A DNA stretch of 21,926 bases from a virus (IMGVR_UViG_3300047550_003440:1-21926), one strand, 5' to 3'; positions 1 through 7,002 are shown, numbered from the stretch's first letter. The notes: generated by a model not told the origin, from the letters alone. Program-made: numbers and translations.

Positions 1-364
1 CAACTTGGTAATCACGGGGAGCATACTTACAAATAGAATTCATATAATCTTTAACACCTTCCTTTGAGATGTTTTCATTCACCTCAAAAGGAAGACCATA
101 ATACTTATTGTCACGAAACTCATAAGTATAATCGTGCTGCTCACAGAATCTTATGAGTTTGTCTAATAAACCAATATATATTTCTTTCGTGTTTACATTA
201 AACAAGTAAATATGCCCATTCCAATACTTATTTCGGTAAGCAGGGGCAAACTTAGCATTTGGGACTTCAAATTGAAATGCGTCTCTTAATTCATAATAGA
301 CGTGTGGCTCTGCTTCAACTTGAAGATATACCTCATTCTTTTTTGAAATAATCAAATGTGACAT
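1..364 (-). CDS. uvsW: UvsW recombination/replication DNA helicase, N-terminal part (cut by window edge)
   Basis: About 121 codons of an open frame run from an ATG at 364 off the left edge without a stop, and an in-frame TGA lies directly before that ATG. The start reads MSHLIISKKNEVYLQVEAE, followed by a YELRDAFQFEVP segment and a YWNGHIYLF segment. These match the layout of the T4 UvsW N-terminal domain (HELRDFFSFE, then a W-G-I-L-L stretch), and RDYQV at the edge sits where T4 has the residues before its Q motif. UvsW is a superfamily 2 helicase that remodels branched DNA and helps switch T4 from origin-dependent to recombination-dependent replication. The Walker and DEAD-type motifs lie outside the window and cannot be checked. 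It follows uvsY, so two recombination genes are adjacent. A NATAAATA-type box and a hairpin lie just upstream. Confidence 0.82.
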   Translation of the reverse strand, partial: MSHLIISKKNEVYLQVEAEPHVYYELRDAFQFEVPNAKFAPAYRNKYWNGHIYLFNVNTKEIYIGLLDKLIRFCEQHDYTYEFRDNKYYGLPFEVNENISKEGVKDYMNSICKYAPRDYQV

Positions 365-386
365 TCATAACATATCAGTTATGAAT
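363..386. repeat. Inverted repeat at the uvsW start
   Basis: ATTCATAAC and GTTATGAAT form a perfect 9-bp inverted repeat around a 6-base centre, ATATCA. On the minus strand the hairpin ends on the uvsW start codon, and its upstream arm touches the AATAAATA box. It could be an mRNA hairpin limiting uvsW translation or a protein-binding site. It lacks the T-run expected of an intrinsic terminator. Confidence 0.5.
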
Positions 387-393
387 ATTTATT
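386..393 (-). promoter_or_regulatory. Late promoter box AATAAATA before uvsW
   Basis: The minus strand reads AATAAATA about 22 bases before the uvsW ATG, in the 33-base gap after uvsY. It fits the NATAAATA variant of the T4 late box (TATAAATA) used in marine T4-like phages. Similar boxes precede several other genes in this window. Such short A+T-rich matches can arise by chance. Confidence 0.4.
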
Positions 394-397
394 TCTA

Positions 398-829
398 TTA
401 ATTAAACCCGGATTGGAATCGGTTCCAATCTATTGCGTTCTTGATGGAGTAATTGCGATTAGAAATCATCTTGATCACTTCCTCAAGAAACTTAAGCATA
501 ATGTCATAATAACGAATCTTCAGATCAATTTTATTCAACCTCTCATCGGCGTCTAGGTGCCTCTGTAACGCCTCTTTGTCTCTAACCTTATATGGAAATG
601 GGTTTTCAATATAAACCTCTGCTGGTGCCTTTCCAGTGTAGTAGTTGTATCTTTCCAGTCTTACCTTACTATAAGTCTCTCTTGCCTTCTCTCTGAGTAA
701 GGTGATTGTATTGTAGATTGTATAATACTTTGCGTGAAGTTGTGGAATTTTTAAAGATTCGCCATGCAAATTATCGGGGTCAATGACAGAATCTCTCTGC
801 CACATTTCTTGTATTTCGTCAAGTGTCAC
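398..829 (-). CDS. uvsY: UvsY recombination mediator
   Basis: This 143-aa protein matches T4 UvsY (137 aa) in length and pattern. The N terminus MTLDEIQEMWQRD aligns with T4 MRLEDLQEELKKD. A central LERYNYYTGK matches the T4 LDYYSG region, and the C-terminal SIKNAIDWNRFQSG matches AIKHIQDMRAFEAG. UvsY loads the UvsX recombinase onto single-stranded DNA coated with gp32. The start codon is GTG at 829, sharing one base with the upstream stop (TAGTG). Alignment to T4 supports GTG over the internal ATG at residue 9. Confidence 0.9.
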   Translation of the reverse strand: MTLDEIQEMWQRDSVIDPDNLHGESLKIPQLHAKYYTIYNTITLLREKARETYSKVRLERYNYYTGKAPAEVYIENPFPYKVRDKEALQRHLDADERLNKIDLKIRYYDIMLKFLEEVIKMISNRNYSIKNAIDWNRFQSGFN

Positions 830-1371
830 TATAATCCTGTAGTAATATCATAGATAGTATACTTGAAGGTTACATCTGCTGTAAAGTACTGAATATCTGT
901 CTGAGTAGAATCGAAATTTAGTGAAGTTAAAGAAACTGGAAATAAATCTTTGAATTTTACAATAGCATTTGTATTATAGTTGCTATCCAAAATATAAAGA
1001 CTTCCATCACTGAATGCTCTTTTAGGATCTAATGGTTGAGTTAAATCATCTTGATTGGTGAGCAAGTCTCTATAATCTTGTGCGCTTTCTGGAAATCCAA
1101 GACCAGTTAACCAATTATGAATTGCCATATAGTTAACAAGATCTTCATCAACTAAGAATCTTAAATTTAAATCTTCATAAGTAAGTATATCTCCGGGTAT
1201 ATCAAGATTTTTCAAATATGTATTTTGTGTTTCAGTTTGTAGTGTTATTTCTGGAATTTTACTACCAGTGCAAAAGAAAGAAACTTTTGGTTCTTTTGCT
1301 AAAGTAAACTTAAACCCAACGGGGGATAAAAAATTTCGATTTGAAATTTGATTTGCAAATATATTTGTCAT
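829..1371 (-). CDS. Tail protein, probable gp3-like tail completion/sheath stabiliser
   Basis: The 180-aa product has FKFTLAKEPKVSFFC near the N terminus, a PGDILTYEDLNLRFLVDEDL block around residues 58-77, and NYMAIHNWLTGLGFP after it. I associate this type with a conserved myovirus structural protein encoded between gene 23 and uvsY in marine T4-like phages. The beta-rich pattern resembles tail-tube-fold proteins. Length (T4 gp3 is 176 aa) and position suggest gp3. A gp54-like tube initiator is the main alternative, although T4 gp54 is longer. It starts 2 bases after the upstream stop and overlaps uvsY by one base. A tail-structure role is more secure than the exact name. Confidence 0.6.
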   Translation of the reverse strand: MTNIFANQISNRNFLSPVGFKFTLAKEPKVSFFCTGSKIPEITLQTETQNTYLKNLDIPGDILTYEDLNLRFLVDEDLVNYMAIHNWLTGLGFPESAQDYRDLLTNQDDLTQPLDPKRAFSDGSLYILDSNYNTNAIVKFKDLFPVSLTSLNFDSTQTDIQYFTADVTFKYTIYDITTGL

Positions 1372-1373
1372 TA

Positions 1374-1976
1374 TTATTTTTTAGGTGATACTTTTTTTGA
1401 TGCTGTGGGAATTGTTGGTTCAGTTCTAACATAAATTTTTCTCTTCCCCCACTCGGTCGATGTTTTTACTGGTGCCAGATCTTGTGCAGTTCTTAGACTT
1501 AAATCCATTCCAGTTGTTTTATTATAATCACCTGATGGACCAAAATTACCAGTGTCTTGAACTGAAGTTTTAACAACTCTCGTGTCATTTCCCATTGGTT
1601 TTGTAGTTAAATTTAAGTTAGTTCCAAAAGGAATAGATGGTTCTGTGCTTTTTTTAGACTTATAAGGAATTGCAACTAATCTTTGGTTATCATTAAATTT
1701 ATGACCACTAGCAGTTAAAGATCCTGGAATGTCTACTTTACTATATGAACTTGCGTTAACTGGTTTCCATCCATATCTTTTTTGTTCTAGATCTGTGTGT
1801 GGTCTTTGAGTAAACCGACCAGTTTTTTTATTCAGAACACCTGGATGGTAGTTTTTATATGCAAGAACTTGTTGAGATTGGGGTTTTGGTTTATTTTGTG
1901 GTTTTACCAATTTCGCCAACGGATTCCAAAATTCTTGAATATTTGCATCGACGCAAAATTGTTTAAAGGACTTCAT
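1374..1976 (-). CDS. Putative capsid-targeted protein with RlpA/3D-like double-psi beta-barrel domain
   Basis: The N terminus MKSFKQF resembles the T4 capsid-targeting peptide of internal proteins (MKTYQEFIAE in IPIII), and IQE at residues 13-15 fits the gp21 cleavage rule (L/I)-x-E. Residues 30-75 are rich in Lys, Gln and Pro. Residues about 88-185 resemble an RlpA/3D double-psi beta-barrel: TASGHKFND, then IPFGTNLNL, VQDTGNFG (Asp141) and GMDLSLRTAQDLAP (Asp158). RlpA-type domains bind or cleave peptidoglycan glycan strands. One reading is an enzyme packaged in the head, but no catalysis can be shown from sequence. The C terminus is basic (KKVSPKK). It lies between the plus-strand endonuclease and the 180-aa tail gene. 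An AATAAATA box lies about 15 bases upstream. T4 has no counterpart that I recognise. Confidence 0.6.
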   Translation of the reverse strand: MKSFKQFCVDANIQEFWNPLAKLVKPQNKPKPQSQQVLAYKNYHPGVLNKKTGRFTQRPHTDLEQKRYGWKPVNASSYSKVDIPGSLTASGHKFNDNQRLVAIPYKSKKSTEPSIPFGTNLNLTTKPMGNDTRVVKTSVQDTGNFGPSGDYNKTTGMDLSLRTAQDLAPVKTSTEWGKRKIYVRTEPTIPTASKKVSPKK

Positions 1977-1990
1977 AAGTCTTTTATTTT

Positions 1991-1998
1991 TATTTATT
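1991..1998 (-). promoter_or_regulatory. Late promoter box AATAAATA before the 200-aa head-type gene
   Basis: The minus strand reads AATAAATA about 15 bases before the ATG at 1976. The gene-23 transcript probably stops at the hairpin at 3559-3580, so this box is the likely source of late transcription for the 1374-1976 gene, the gp3-like gene and uvsY. Confidence 0.4.
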
Positions 1999-2005
1999 CT
2001 TAAAG

Positions 2006-2022
2006 AACATATATGTTATAAT
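2006..2022 (+). promoter_or_regulatory. Possible promoter for the plus-strand endonuclease
   Basis: TATAAT at 2017-2022 is a perfect sigma70-like -10 box, 15 bases before the first ATG of the endonuclease. It overlaps a perfect 12-bp palindrome, AACATATATGTT (2006-2017). No convincing -35 hexamer is seen at normal spacing, so the call is weak. Confidence 0.3.
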
Positions 2023-2037
2023 ATACTTTACCATCTT

Positions 2038-3555
2038 ATGTTGAAATGTTTAATGAGTCTCATTCAATATCTACAGGAAAATTGGGATAAATCAAGTTTT
2101 ATAAAGATCTCATTGAATGAAAAAATTCGTAATGAGATTGAAACAGAAACATCTTTCTTAAATTTTTATTATAAATCAATTCCACTTCGCACTAGAGCAT
2201 ATGTAATTGTAAATTCAATCACTGAAGATACTTTACCAAAATGTAAATGTGGTTGTGGAAAAGTTTGTGCCATTAATCTGACATATGCAGTTCAAGGTTT
2301 TCGTAATTATGCAGATTCATTCTGTTCCCGTAAAAGTAAGACAATTTCATCCAAAGCAAAAAGTAAATTAGAATCTTTTGAGTGGATATATGCGCAGAGA
2401 GTAAGTCAAAAAAAGTCCATTGAACAAATTGCCAAAGAACTCAATATTTCTACAATACCTGTGGTAAAGTATCTCAAAAAACATCAAATTGATAATTTAG
2501 TCGATTCAAGAAGAAGAAATAGTTATAGCACCTCAATTTTAAGTGATAAAGAAAAACTTCAAAGTCTTTATGAAACTGGACTTACCTGCGAACAAATTGC
2601 AAATCAGTTGGGAACTACAAAATCTACAATTTCACGCTGGTTGAATGTCTATCAAATTCATGTAAGAGAACCAAATTCTTATGAAAGAAAAATTAAAAAA
2701 ATAAGTAAGGAAGAAAACACTTTATATGAGTATGTTAAAAGTATATATTCCGAAGAAATTATTCAGTCCAATCGTTCAATTCTAAAGGGAAAAGAACTTG
2801 ATATATATTTGCCAAAACATCAACTTGCAATTGAATATAATGGACTATATTCACATCACTACCGACCAACAGAAATTAAAGAGTCATTGATTAAAGGAAA
2901 ATCTTATCATTTACAAAAAACTCTTAAATGTGAAGAACAAGGAATTCAACTTCTACAATTTTATAGTGATGAGTGGTTATTAAAACAAGATATTGTTAAG
3001 TCAATCATTTCAAGTAAACTAAATTTAAATCAAAAAGTATATGCCAGAAAATGTGAAAAAGTAATTATAGACACTTATGAAAAAAATTGTTTTTTAAATC
3101 GATATCACATTCAAGGTGAAGATAAAAGTAGAATAAAAATAGGATTAAAGTATGAAAATGAACTTGTCTGTATAATGACTTTTTGCAAATCAAGATTTAA
3201 TCAGAATTATAAATGGGAACTTTCAAGATTTGCAAACAAGCAAGGAGTAAATGTAATTGGTGGATTCAGCAAATTGTTAAAATGGTTCAGAGAGGAAAAT
3301 GATGGAAATATTGTTTCTTATGCAGATCGAAGATATTCAAACGGAAATGTATATCTTAAAAATGGATTTGAAGTTGTAAGAATTAACTCACCTTCTTATT
3401 ATTATGTCAATCAAAATTATTCAAAAAGATTAAATCGGATGAAGTTTCAAAAAAAACTTATTGGTGCTTATGACTGTACCGAATATGAAAAAGCAAGAGA
3501 ACTTGGGTATCATAAAATATTTGATTGTGGGACGATTTGTTTTGGGTTAGCATAA
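2038..3555 (+). CDS. Free-standing Vsr-like (PD-(D/E)XK) homing endonuclease with C-terminal GNAT-like domain
   Basis: This 505-aa protein is encoded against the direction of every neighbour. In order it shows a cysteine cluster (CKCGCGKVC, residues 69-77, and Cys96), two helix-turn-helix segments (about 126-148, SIEQIAKELNIST; about 178-205, TCEQIANQLGTTKSTISRW), and a Vsr-like nuclease core. The core has GKELDIYLPKHQLAIEYNG (251-269, with Asp255 and Glu266) followed by a helix and GIQLLQFYSDEW. Residues about 330-480 (IMTFCKSR, VIGGFSKLLKWF, SYADRRYSNGNVY) recall phage endonuclease C-terminal domains with a GNAT-like pattern. Such enzymes spread their own gene by cutting alleles that lack it. 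It sits between gene 23 and the 1374-1976 gene. The true start may be ATG 2038 or 2053; neither has a clear Shine-Dalgarno sequence. Confidence 0.8.
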   Translation: MLKCLMSLIQYLQENWDKSSFIKISLNEKIRNEIETETSFLNFYYKSIPLRTRAYVIVNSITEDTLPKCKCGCGKVCAINLTYAVQGFRNYADSFCSRKSKTISSKAKSKLESFEWIYAQRVSQKKSIEQIAKELNISTIPVVKYLKKHQIDNLVDSRRRNSYSTSILSDKEKLQSLYETGLTCEQIANQLGTTKSTISRWLNVYQIHVREPNSYERKIKKISKEENTLYEYVKSIYSEEIIQSNRSILKGKELDIYLPKHQLAIEYNGLYSHHYRPTEIKESLIKGKSYHLQKTLKCEEQGIQLLQFYSDEWLLKQDIVKSIISSKLNLNQKVYARKCEKVIIDTYEKNCFLNRYHIQGEDKSRIKIGLKYENELVCIMTFCKSRFNQNYKWELSRFANKQGVNVIGGFSKLLKWFREENDGNIVSYADRRYSNGNVYLKNGFEVVRINSPSYYYVNQNYSKRLNRMKFQKKLIGAYDCTEYEKARELGYHKIFDCGTICFGLA

Positions 3556-3580
3556 AAAAAGACCCCCTTTCGGGGGTCTT
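3554..3580 (-). terminator. Rho-independent terminator after gene 23
   Basis: On the minus strand a 9-bp perfect stem (AAGACCCCC/GGGGGTCTT) encloses a GAAA tetraloop and runs into a run of seven T. It lies 20 bases after the gene 23 stop. On the plus strand the same stem follows the endonuclease stop at 3555, but without a U-run, so it would work there only weakly. Confidence 0.9.
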
Positions 3581-3599
3581 GAAGCAATATAGAAAGTGC

Positions 3600-5015
3600 T
3601 CACATAAGGTTTGCAACTTTAACTCTTCTGTAGTAAACATTAGAGTTGGTTTCGATATTGTCTGGAGCAGTTGGGAGAGTACCACCTTTAGCAAATGGAT
3701 TTGCAACAATTCCATAGCGAGTCTTAAATCCAATTTTTGGTTGGAAAGTGTGCTCACCAACAGCACGTACCATCTGGAGAGGTACATATGGGCAGTAGAA
3801 GAGACCAGCATCATAAGGAGATGCACCCTTATAACCGACAACGTAGAACTGGTTAGCAGCAACGTTTGCAGAATATGGGTCGATGTAGACTCTGTACTTA
3901 CCTTGGAGAACACCAGCAAAGGTGTTACCAGTGTCATCAACGTTAAGGTTGGCGTTGAGTGCAGGGGTGTAATCAAGAACACCTGCCATGGTGAGTGCCG
4001 AAGCAACGTCAGCAGAGCAGAGGATCATGTTACCCTTCCCTCTACGAGTTTGCTGTGCAATTGCGTTAGCATCACGCTCGATTTGGAAGATAAGACCCTT
4101 GAACTTCTCAACTGACCAACGACCGTTGCTATCAACGTCGAGGTCAAAAGTACCAGCGGTAGCGGTGTTAACCTGAGCGCCAGGAACAGCAACCTTATAA
4201 ATGGTACGAATGATTTCTCTGTTGATTTCAGCAAGAATCTCAGTGCTGAGGATGTTAGCAAGCTCAGCCTCTGCATTCAGACCATGAATTGCCTTCAGGT
4301 CTTGTGCGAGTTCGAGCGAGTATTCTGCCTTCAGAGCGCGTGACTTAGCAGTAACGGTGAGTTTCTCGATTGAGAAAGCCATCTCGTTAAAGTAGTTGGT
4401 ATTGCCGTCGCCAAGTGCTTCAGCATTACCAGTGGTCATACCTTCGCCAGTGTTGTACTTGTTAGCACCAGTTCCAGCGTTGATAGATTGATCGGTTGGA
4501 CTGAGAATTGAAGGATTAGTACCACCCTGAGCAGTAGTACCCAGACCAACTGCGCCGTCAATGAAACCTGCGGTGAGGTTACGGCTGTTATTCTGACCAG
4601 AGAATGCGGAATCTACTTCATTGTAGAATGTCTCAGCACCACTCTGATTCTGATAACGTGAACGCATTGCGAAGATGAGTCCTGTAGGGCCGTTCATTGG
4701 TTGAACGCCACAGAGATCATAAGCGATCAGGTTAGGCATTGAACGTCTGATCAGTGAGATCAGAACGGGATCAAAACCAGCAACAGGAGAACCTGTTGAA
4801 CCAGCTGCACTACCACTAAATCCACCGGTACCGGCAGAGTTGGTTGGGGAAGCTTCGCTAAGGAAAGAACGCTCTTCACGGAGTTCTCTCTCTTGGTTTT
4901 CTAGCAGGATAGCAGTTACCGATCTACGATGTGAATCTTTGATTTGATCCATTCCTTGATAATCAAGGATCGGTGCCCACTTCTCCTGCAGATATTCGGT
5001 GTTGTACATCTGCAT
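3600..5015 (-). CDS. gp23: Major capsid protein gp23
   Basis: The 471-aa product is a T4-type major head protein. It begins MQMYNTEYLQEKW, has LLENQERELREE near residues 38-48 and a prohead protease site FLSE-A, so cleavage after Glu54 would leave a mature protein of about 417 residues. The body has GLIFAMRSRY (about 113-122), KAEYSLELAQDL, NILSTEILAEINREI, and a C-terminal PYDAGLFYCPYVPLQMVRAV, all typical of gp23. Hexamers of the cleaved form build the head shell. An AGAGGT Shine-Dalgarno lies 9 bases before the first ATG, favouring it over the ATG two codons later. Codon choice looks more G+C-rich than in neighbouring genes, as expected of a very highly expressed gene. A strong terminator follows. 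Confidence 0.97.
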   Translation of the reverse strand: MQMYNTEYLQEKWAPILDYQGMDQIKDSHRRSVTAILLENQERELREERSFLSEASPTNSAGTGGFSGSAAGSTGSPVAGFDPVLISLIRRSMPNLIAYDLCGVQPMNGPTGLIFAMRSRYQNQSGAETFYNEVDSAFSGQNNSRNLTAGFIDGAVGLGTTAQGGTNPSILSPTDQSINAGTGANKYNTGEGMTTGNAEALGDGNTNYFNEMAFSIEKLTVTAKSRALKAEYSLELAQDLKAIHGLNAEAELANILSTEILAEINREIIRTIYKVAVPGAQVNTATAGTFDLDVDSNGRWSVEKFKGLIFQIERDANAIAQQTRRGKGNMILCSADVASALTMAGVLDYTPALNANLNVDDTGNTFAGVLQGKYRVYIDPYSANVAANQFYVVGYKGASPYDAGLFYCPYVPLQMVRAVGEHTFQPKIGFKTRYGIVANPFAKGGTLPTAPDNIETNSNVYYRRVKVANLM

Positions 5016-5046
5016 TTGATTTTTACCTCTTTAAAAAGTTTTGTTT

Positions 5047-5054
5047 GATTTATA
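5047..5054 (-). promoter_or_regulatory. Late-promoter-like box TATAAATC before gene 23
   Basis: The minus strand reads TATAAATC, one base off the T4 late box TATAAATA, about 32 bases before the gene 23 ATG in the gp22-gp23 gap. A separate promoter for the capsid gene would fit its high expression. The last-base mismatch keeps confidence moderate. Confidence 0.4.
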
Positions 5055-5063
5055 ATCTAAAAA

Positions 5064-6179
5064 TCACTTGTTAGCGACTCTACTGAGAGTCTGAAGATAT
5101 GCTTCCATGATTGGGGAAACTGAAGATTGTTCAGATCCTTCATAAGAAACTTCCTCTGATAAATTCTCAGTTACATCTCTTTGAGTACCAGCGTTTGATG
5201 GGAAATATGATTCCCTCAGAGTTACTAGTTTCTCACGATAGTTTTCTTCACTATCAAACTCAACATTTTCTGCAAGAGAAGCGAGTTTGTCTTTCTGAGA
5301 AAGTGCGAGACCCTCAGCGACATCTGCAAAAATTACATCAGCAACTGACTCTGCTAATCTTCTATTAAGAGCAATATTTCTTTCGATTTGCTCGTTGAGT
5401 TTTTCTTCCATTTCATCAAGTTTATCTACCATACTCTCGATTACATCATATCTATCTTCAGGAATTGAAACATAATGATCTTCAAAAAGACTCTTCATTC
5501 CGGCGAGGAATGATTCGGTCATTTCAGTCTTAAGACCGTGCTCAATGGCAAGTGCATTCTCTTGAATCCACTCATCAGCAACATACTCAAGATAAGTATC
5601 TAAACGCTCAGTTAATTCTTCTTTGATAAACTGAACTTCTTCAATAAGAGCATTTTCATAAGTTTCTTGAAGTTCTTCTTTGATTTCAGAAACTTTAGAA
5701 CGAATTGCTGCTTCAAAAATAGTGCGTGCTTTCTCTTGGAATTCCTCAGAAAGTTCTTCACCTTCAAGAAGAGCATTGACATCTTCTTCAATGTTAAATT
5801 CTTCTTCAACTTCTTCTTCGTCTTCTTCGTCTTCTTCTACTTCTTCTTCATCTTCGTCAAGTTCTTCTTCATCGATAAGATCTTCTTCCTCATCAACTTC
5901 TTCCTTTGCCAACGTTGGCATAGGTTCTGCAGCTGCTGCTTTAGCGTTAACTACATTCTTTACCTGAGTAAGAGTTGCTCCAGGAGTTTTAAGTGTTGCG
6001 GAATCATCGTCTGGACGATAATTTTCTGGGGTAGGTCCACCTAAATCCTCCCAACTACCAGTTTGCCCAGGAATCATAACTCCAGAAGCATTCTGTGCAA
6101 TTGTGCTCATTGGTTCGGCAGGTGCAGCCCCTTTGGTTACTACGTTTTCCATTTCTTGTAAATTTCTACCAACGGACAT
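5064..6179 (-). CDS. gp22: Prohead core scaffolding protein gp22
   Basis: The 371-aa protein lies between gp21 and gp23, as in T4. The C-terminal two thirds (about residues 140-371) are rich in Glu, Leu and Lys with heptad-like spacing, as expected of the helical core scaffold (for example VDKLDEMEEKLNEQIERNIA). The N-terminal part is Ala/Pro-rich, carries a near-duplicate segment (residues about 11-29 and 74-92, sharing AEPM-x-T-I/L-A) and then an almost purely acidic tract at about 93-134. gp22 forms the inner core on which gp23 assembles, and gp21 then degrades it; several (L/I)-x-E sites are present. A TATAAATA box precedes it. Confidence 0.88.
   Translation of the reverse strand: MSVGRNLQEMENVVTKGAAPAEPMSTIAQNASGVMIPGQTGSWEDLGGPTPENYRPDDDSATLKTPGATLTQVKNVVNAKAAAAEPMPTLAKEEVDEEEDLIDEEELDEDEEEVEEDEEDEEEVEEEFNIEEDVNALLEGEELSEEFQEKARTIFEAAIRSKVSEIKEELQETYENALIEEVQFIKEELTERLDTYLEYVADEWIQENALAIEHGLKTEMTESFLAGMKSLFEDHYVSIPEDRYDVIESMVDKLDEMEEKLNEQIERNIALNRRLAESVADVIFADVAEGLALSQKDKLASLAENVEFDSEENYREKLVTLRESYFPSNAGTQRDVTENLSEEVSYEGSEQSSVSPIMEAYLQTLSRVANK
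5904..6149 (-). repeat. Internal 19-residue duplication in gp22
   Basis: Residues 11-29 (ENVVTKGAAPAEPMSTIAQ) and 74-92 (KNVVNAKAAAAEPMPTLAK) align without gaps and share NVV, the Ala-rich block, AEPM, T and A. They occupy 6093-6149 and 5904-5960, within the flexible N-terminal part before the acidic tract. Confidence 0.7.
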
Positions 6180-6207
6180 TTTGATTGATTGTGTTATAAT
6201 CTATATT

Positions 6208-6215
6208 TATTTATA
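6208..6215 (-). promoter_or_regulatory. Late promoter TATAAATA before gene 22
   Basis: A perfect T4 late box, TATAAATA, lies on the minus strand 29 bases before the gp22 ATG in a non-coding gap. It overlaps the stop of the endonuclease remnant by no more than a few bases. Confidence 0.62.
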
Positions 6216-6217
6216 AA

Positions 6218-6346
6218 TTAAAGATTTGAAAAGAATTTAAATTTATATCTTTTTTTAAAAGTCTGCTTAGAAACATTAAAATATTCATAAGCATCTTTCA
6301 TACACCCAAATTTTATACCATTACAAATAATAGATATAGTATTGTT
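6218..6346 (-). pseudogene. Remnant of a homing endonuclease DNA-binding C terminus
   Basis: Directly after the gp21 stop, the minus strand holds about 42 codons open from just after TGA (6349-6347) to TAA (6220-6218). They read ISIICNGIKFGCMKDAYEYF and continue NVSKQTFKKRYKFKFF. This fits the helix-turn-helix tail common in phage homing endonucleases (NUMOD/IENR type: N-G-x-x-F-x-S-x-x-x-A, then a V-S-x-x-T-x-x-x-R helix). There is no start codon or nuclease domain. I infer the scar of a former insertion between genes 21 and 22. Confidence 0.45.
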
Positions 6347-6350
6347 TCAT

Positions 6351-7001
6351 TTACATCATACTTAAAAACTTTTGAAAATGCTGAAGTTTTCTTTCTTCAG
6401 TCAATTTCTTTTTTTTCACATCGTTTTCAATGATATTTTTAATTGAATCCGCTATCCAAACTTTTTTATTTGAATCGTATATCCATTCTTTACCTTCCAT
6501 AATTCCCTGAACGAATGCATCAGGTGCAGAAGGATCTGCAACGATATCAGCAGCGGTTGCTAGCATGAAATCTTCACCAACAATTTTATGTCCTTCATTA
6601 GTTATTTTTAACGATCCAACACCACGAGAAGAAACTCCAAGACAAACACCTTCTTTAATTAAAGAAGATGCAATTTTACCCATGGGAGTTTCAAGAATTT
6701 GTGCTTTACCGATAAAGTTATTACCATCTCTATAAAGTTCACAAATTTTATGCGAAACTCTATCAAGATTTACTGTTGGACCATCTGGATGTCCAAGTTC
6801 TCCAAGAGCACGACCTTTTTGTACAAAATTTTCATTATATCTATTCACCTCTCTTTCCATAATTGAAAGAGGATACATTCTACCGTTTCGATTAATTTGT
6901 TCTGCCTGTAAGAAAATGCCTTTAATGTAGCATTTTTGGGAAGAACCTTTTCCTTCGGTAATAAATTCTACTTTTTGTACTTCTTCGGTGATGAGTTTCA
7001 T
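6351..7001 (-). CDS. gp21: Prohead maturation protease gp21
   Basis: The 216-aa product matches T4 gp21 (212 aa). It shows IKGIFLQAEQINRNGRMYP (27-45), the catalytic-His segment LGELGHPDGP (His71), the catalytic-Ser segment LGVSSRGVGSL (Ser124/Ser125) and DPSAPDAFV near 157-164. gp21 is a serine protease of the herpesvirus assemblin-like fold. It enters the prohead, cuts gp23, gp22 and internal proteins after (L/I)-x-E, and then digests itself. It begins 1 base after the 175-aa gene. The C-terminal 40 residues are Lys-rich and more A+T-rich than the core. Confidence 0.93.
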   Translation of the reverse strand: MKLITEEVQKVEFITEGKGSSQKCYIKGIFLQAEQINRNGRMYPLSIMEREVNRYNENFVQKGRALGELGHPDGPTVNLDRVSHKICELYRDGNNFIGKAQILETPMGKIASSLIKEGVCLGVSSRGVGSLKITNEGHKIVGEDFMLATAADIVADPSAPDAFVQGIMEGKEWIYDSNKKVWIADSIKNIIENDVKKKKLTEERKLQHFQKFLSMM

Positions 7002-7002
7002 T

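Noticed and set aside
1797-2003. 68-aa plus-strand frame over the 1374-1976 gene
   Set aside because: It is antisense to a gene with a clear N-terminal signal and domain, and its translation is Phe/Trp/Leu-rich without similarity to anything.
3458-4276. Long open frames on both strands over gene 23 (for example plus 3525-4115)
   Set aside because: They are shadows of the gp23 coding frame, with low-complexity translations and no recognisable domain.
5809-5900. Short repeated CTT/TTC-rich stretch as a possible CRISPR or microsatellite
   Set aside because: It codes for the acidic tract of gp22, has no spacer structure and needs no other explanation.
5612-6044. Open frames over gene 22, including Ser- or Phe-rich plus-strand frames at 5667-6044
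   Set aside because: They arise from the Glu-codon repeats of the gp22 acidic tract read in other frames. The compositions (runs of Ser, Phe or Lys) are artefacts.
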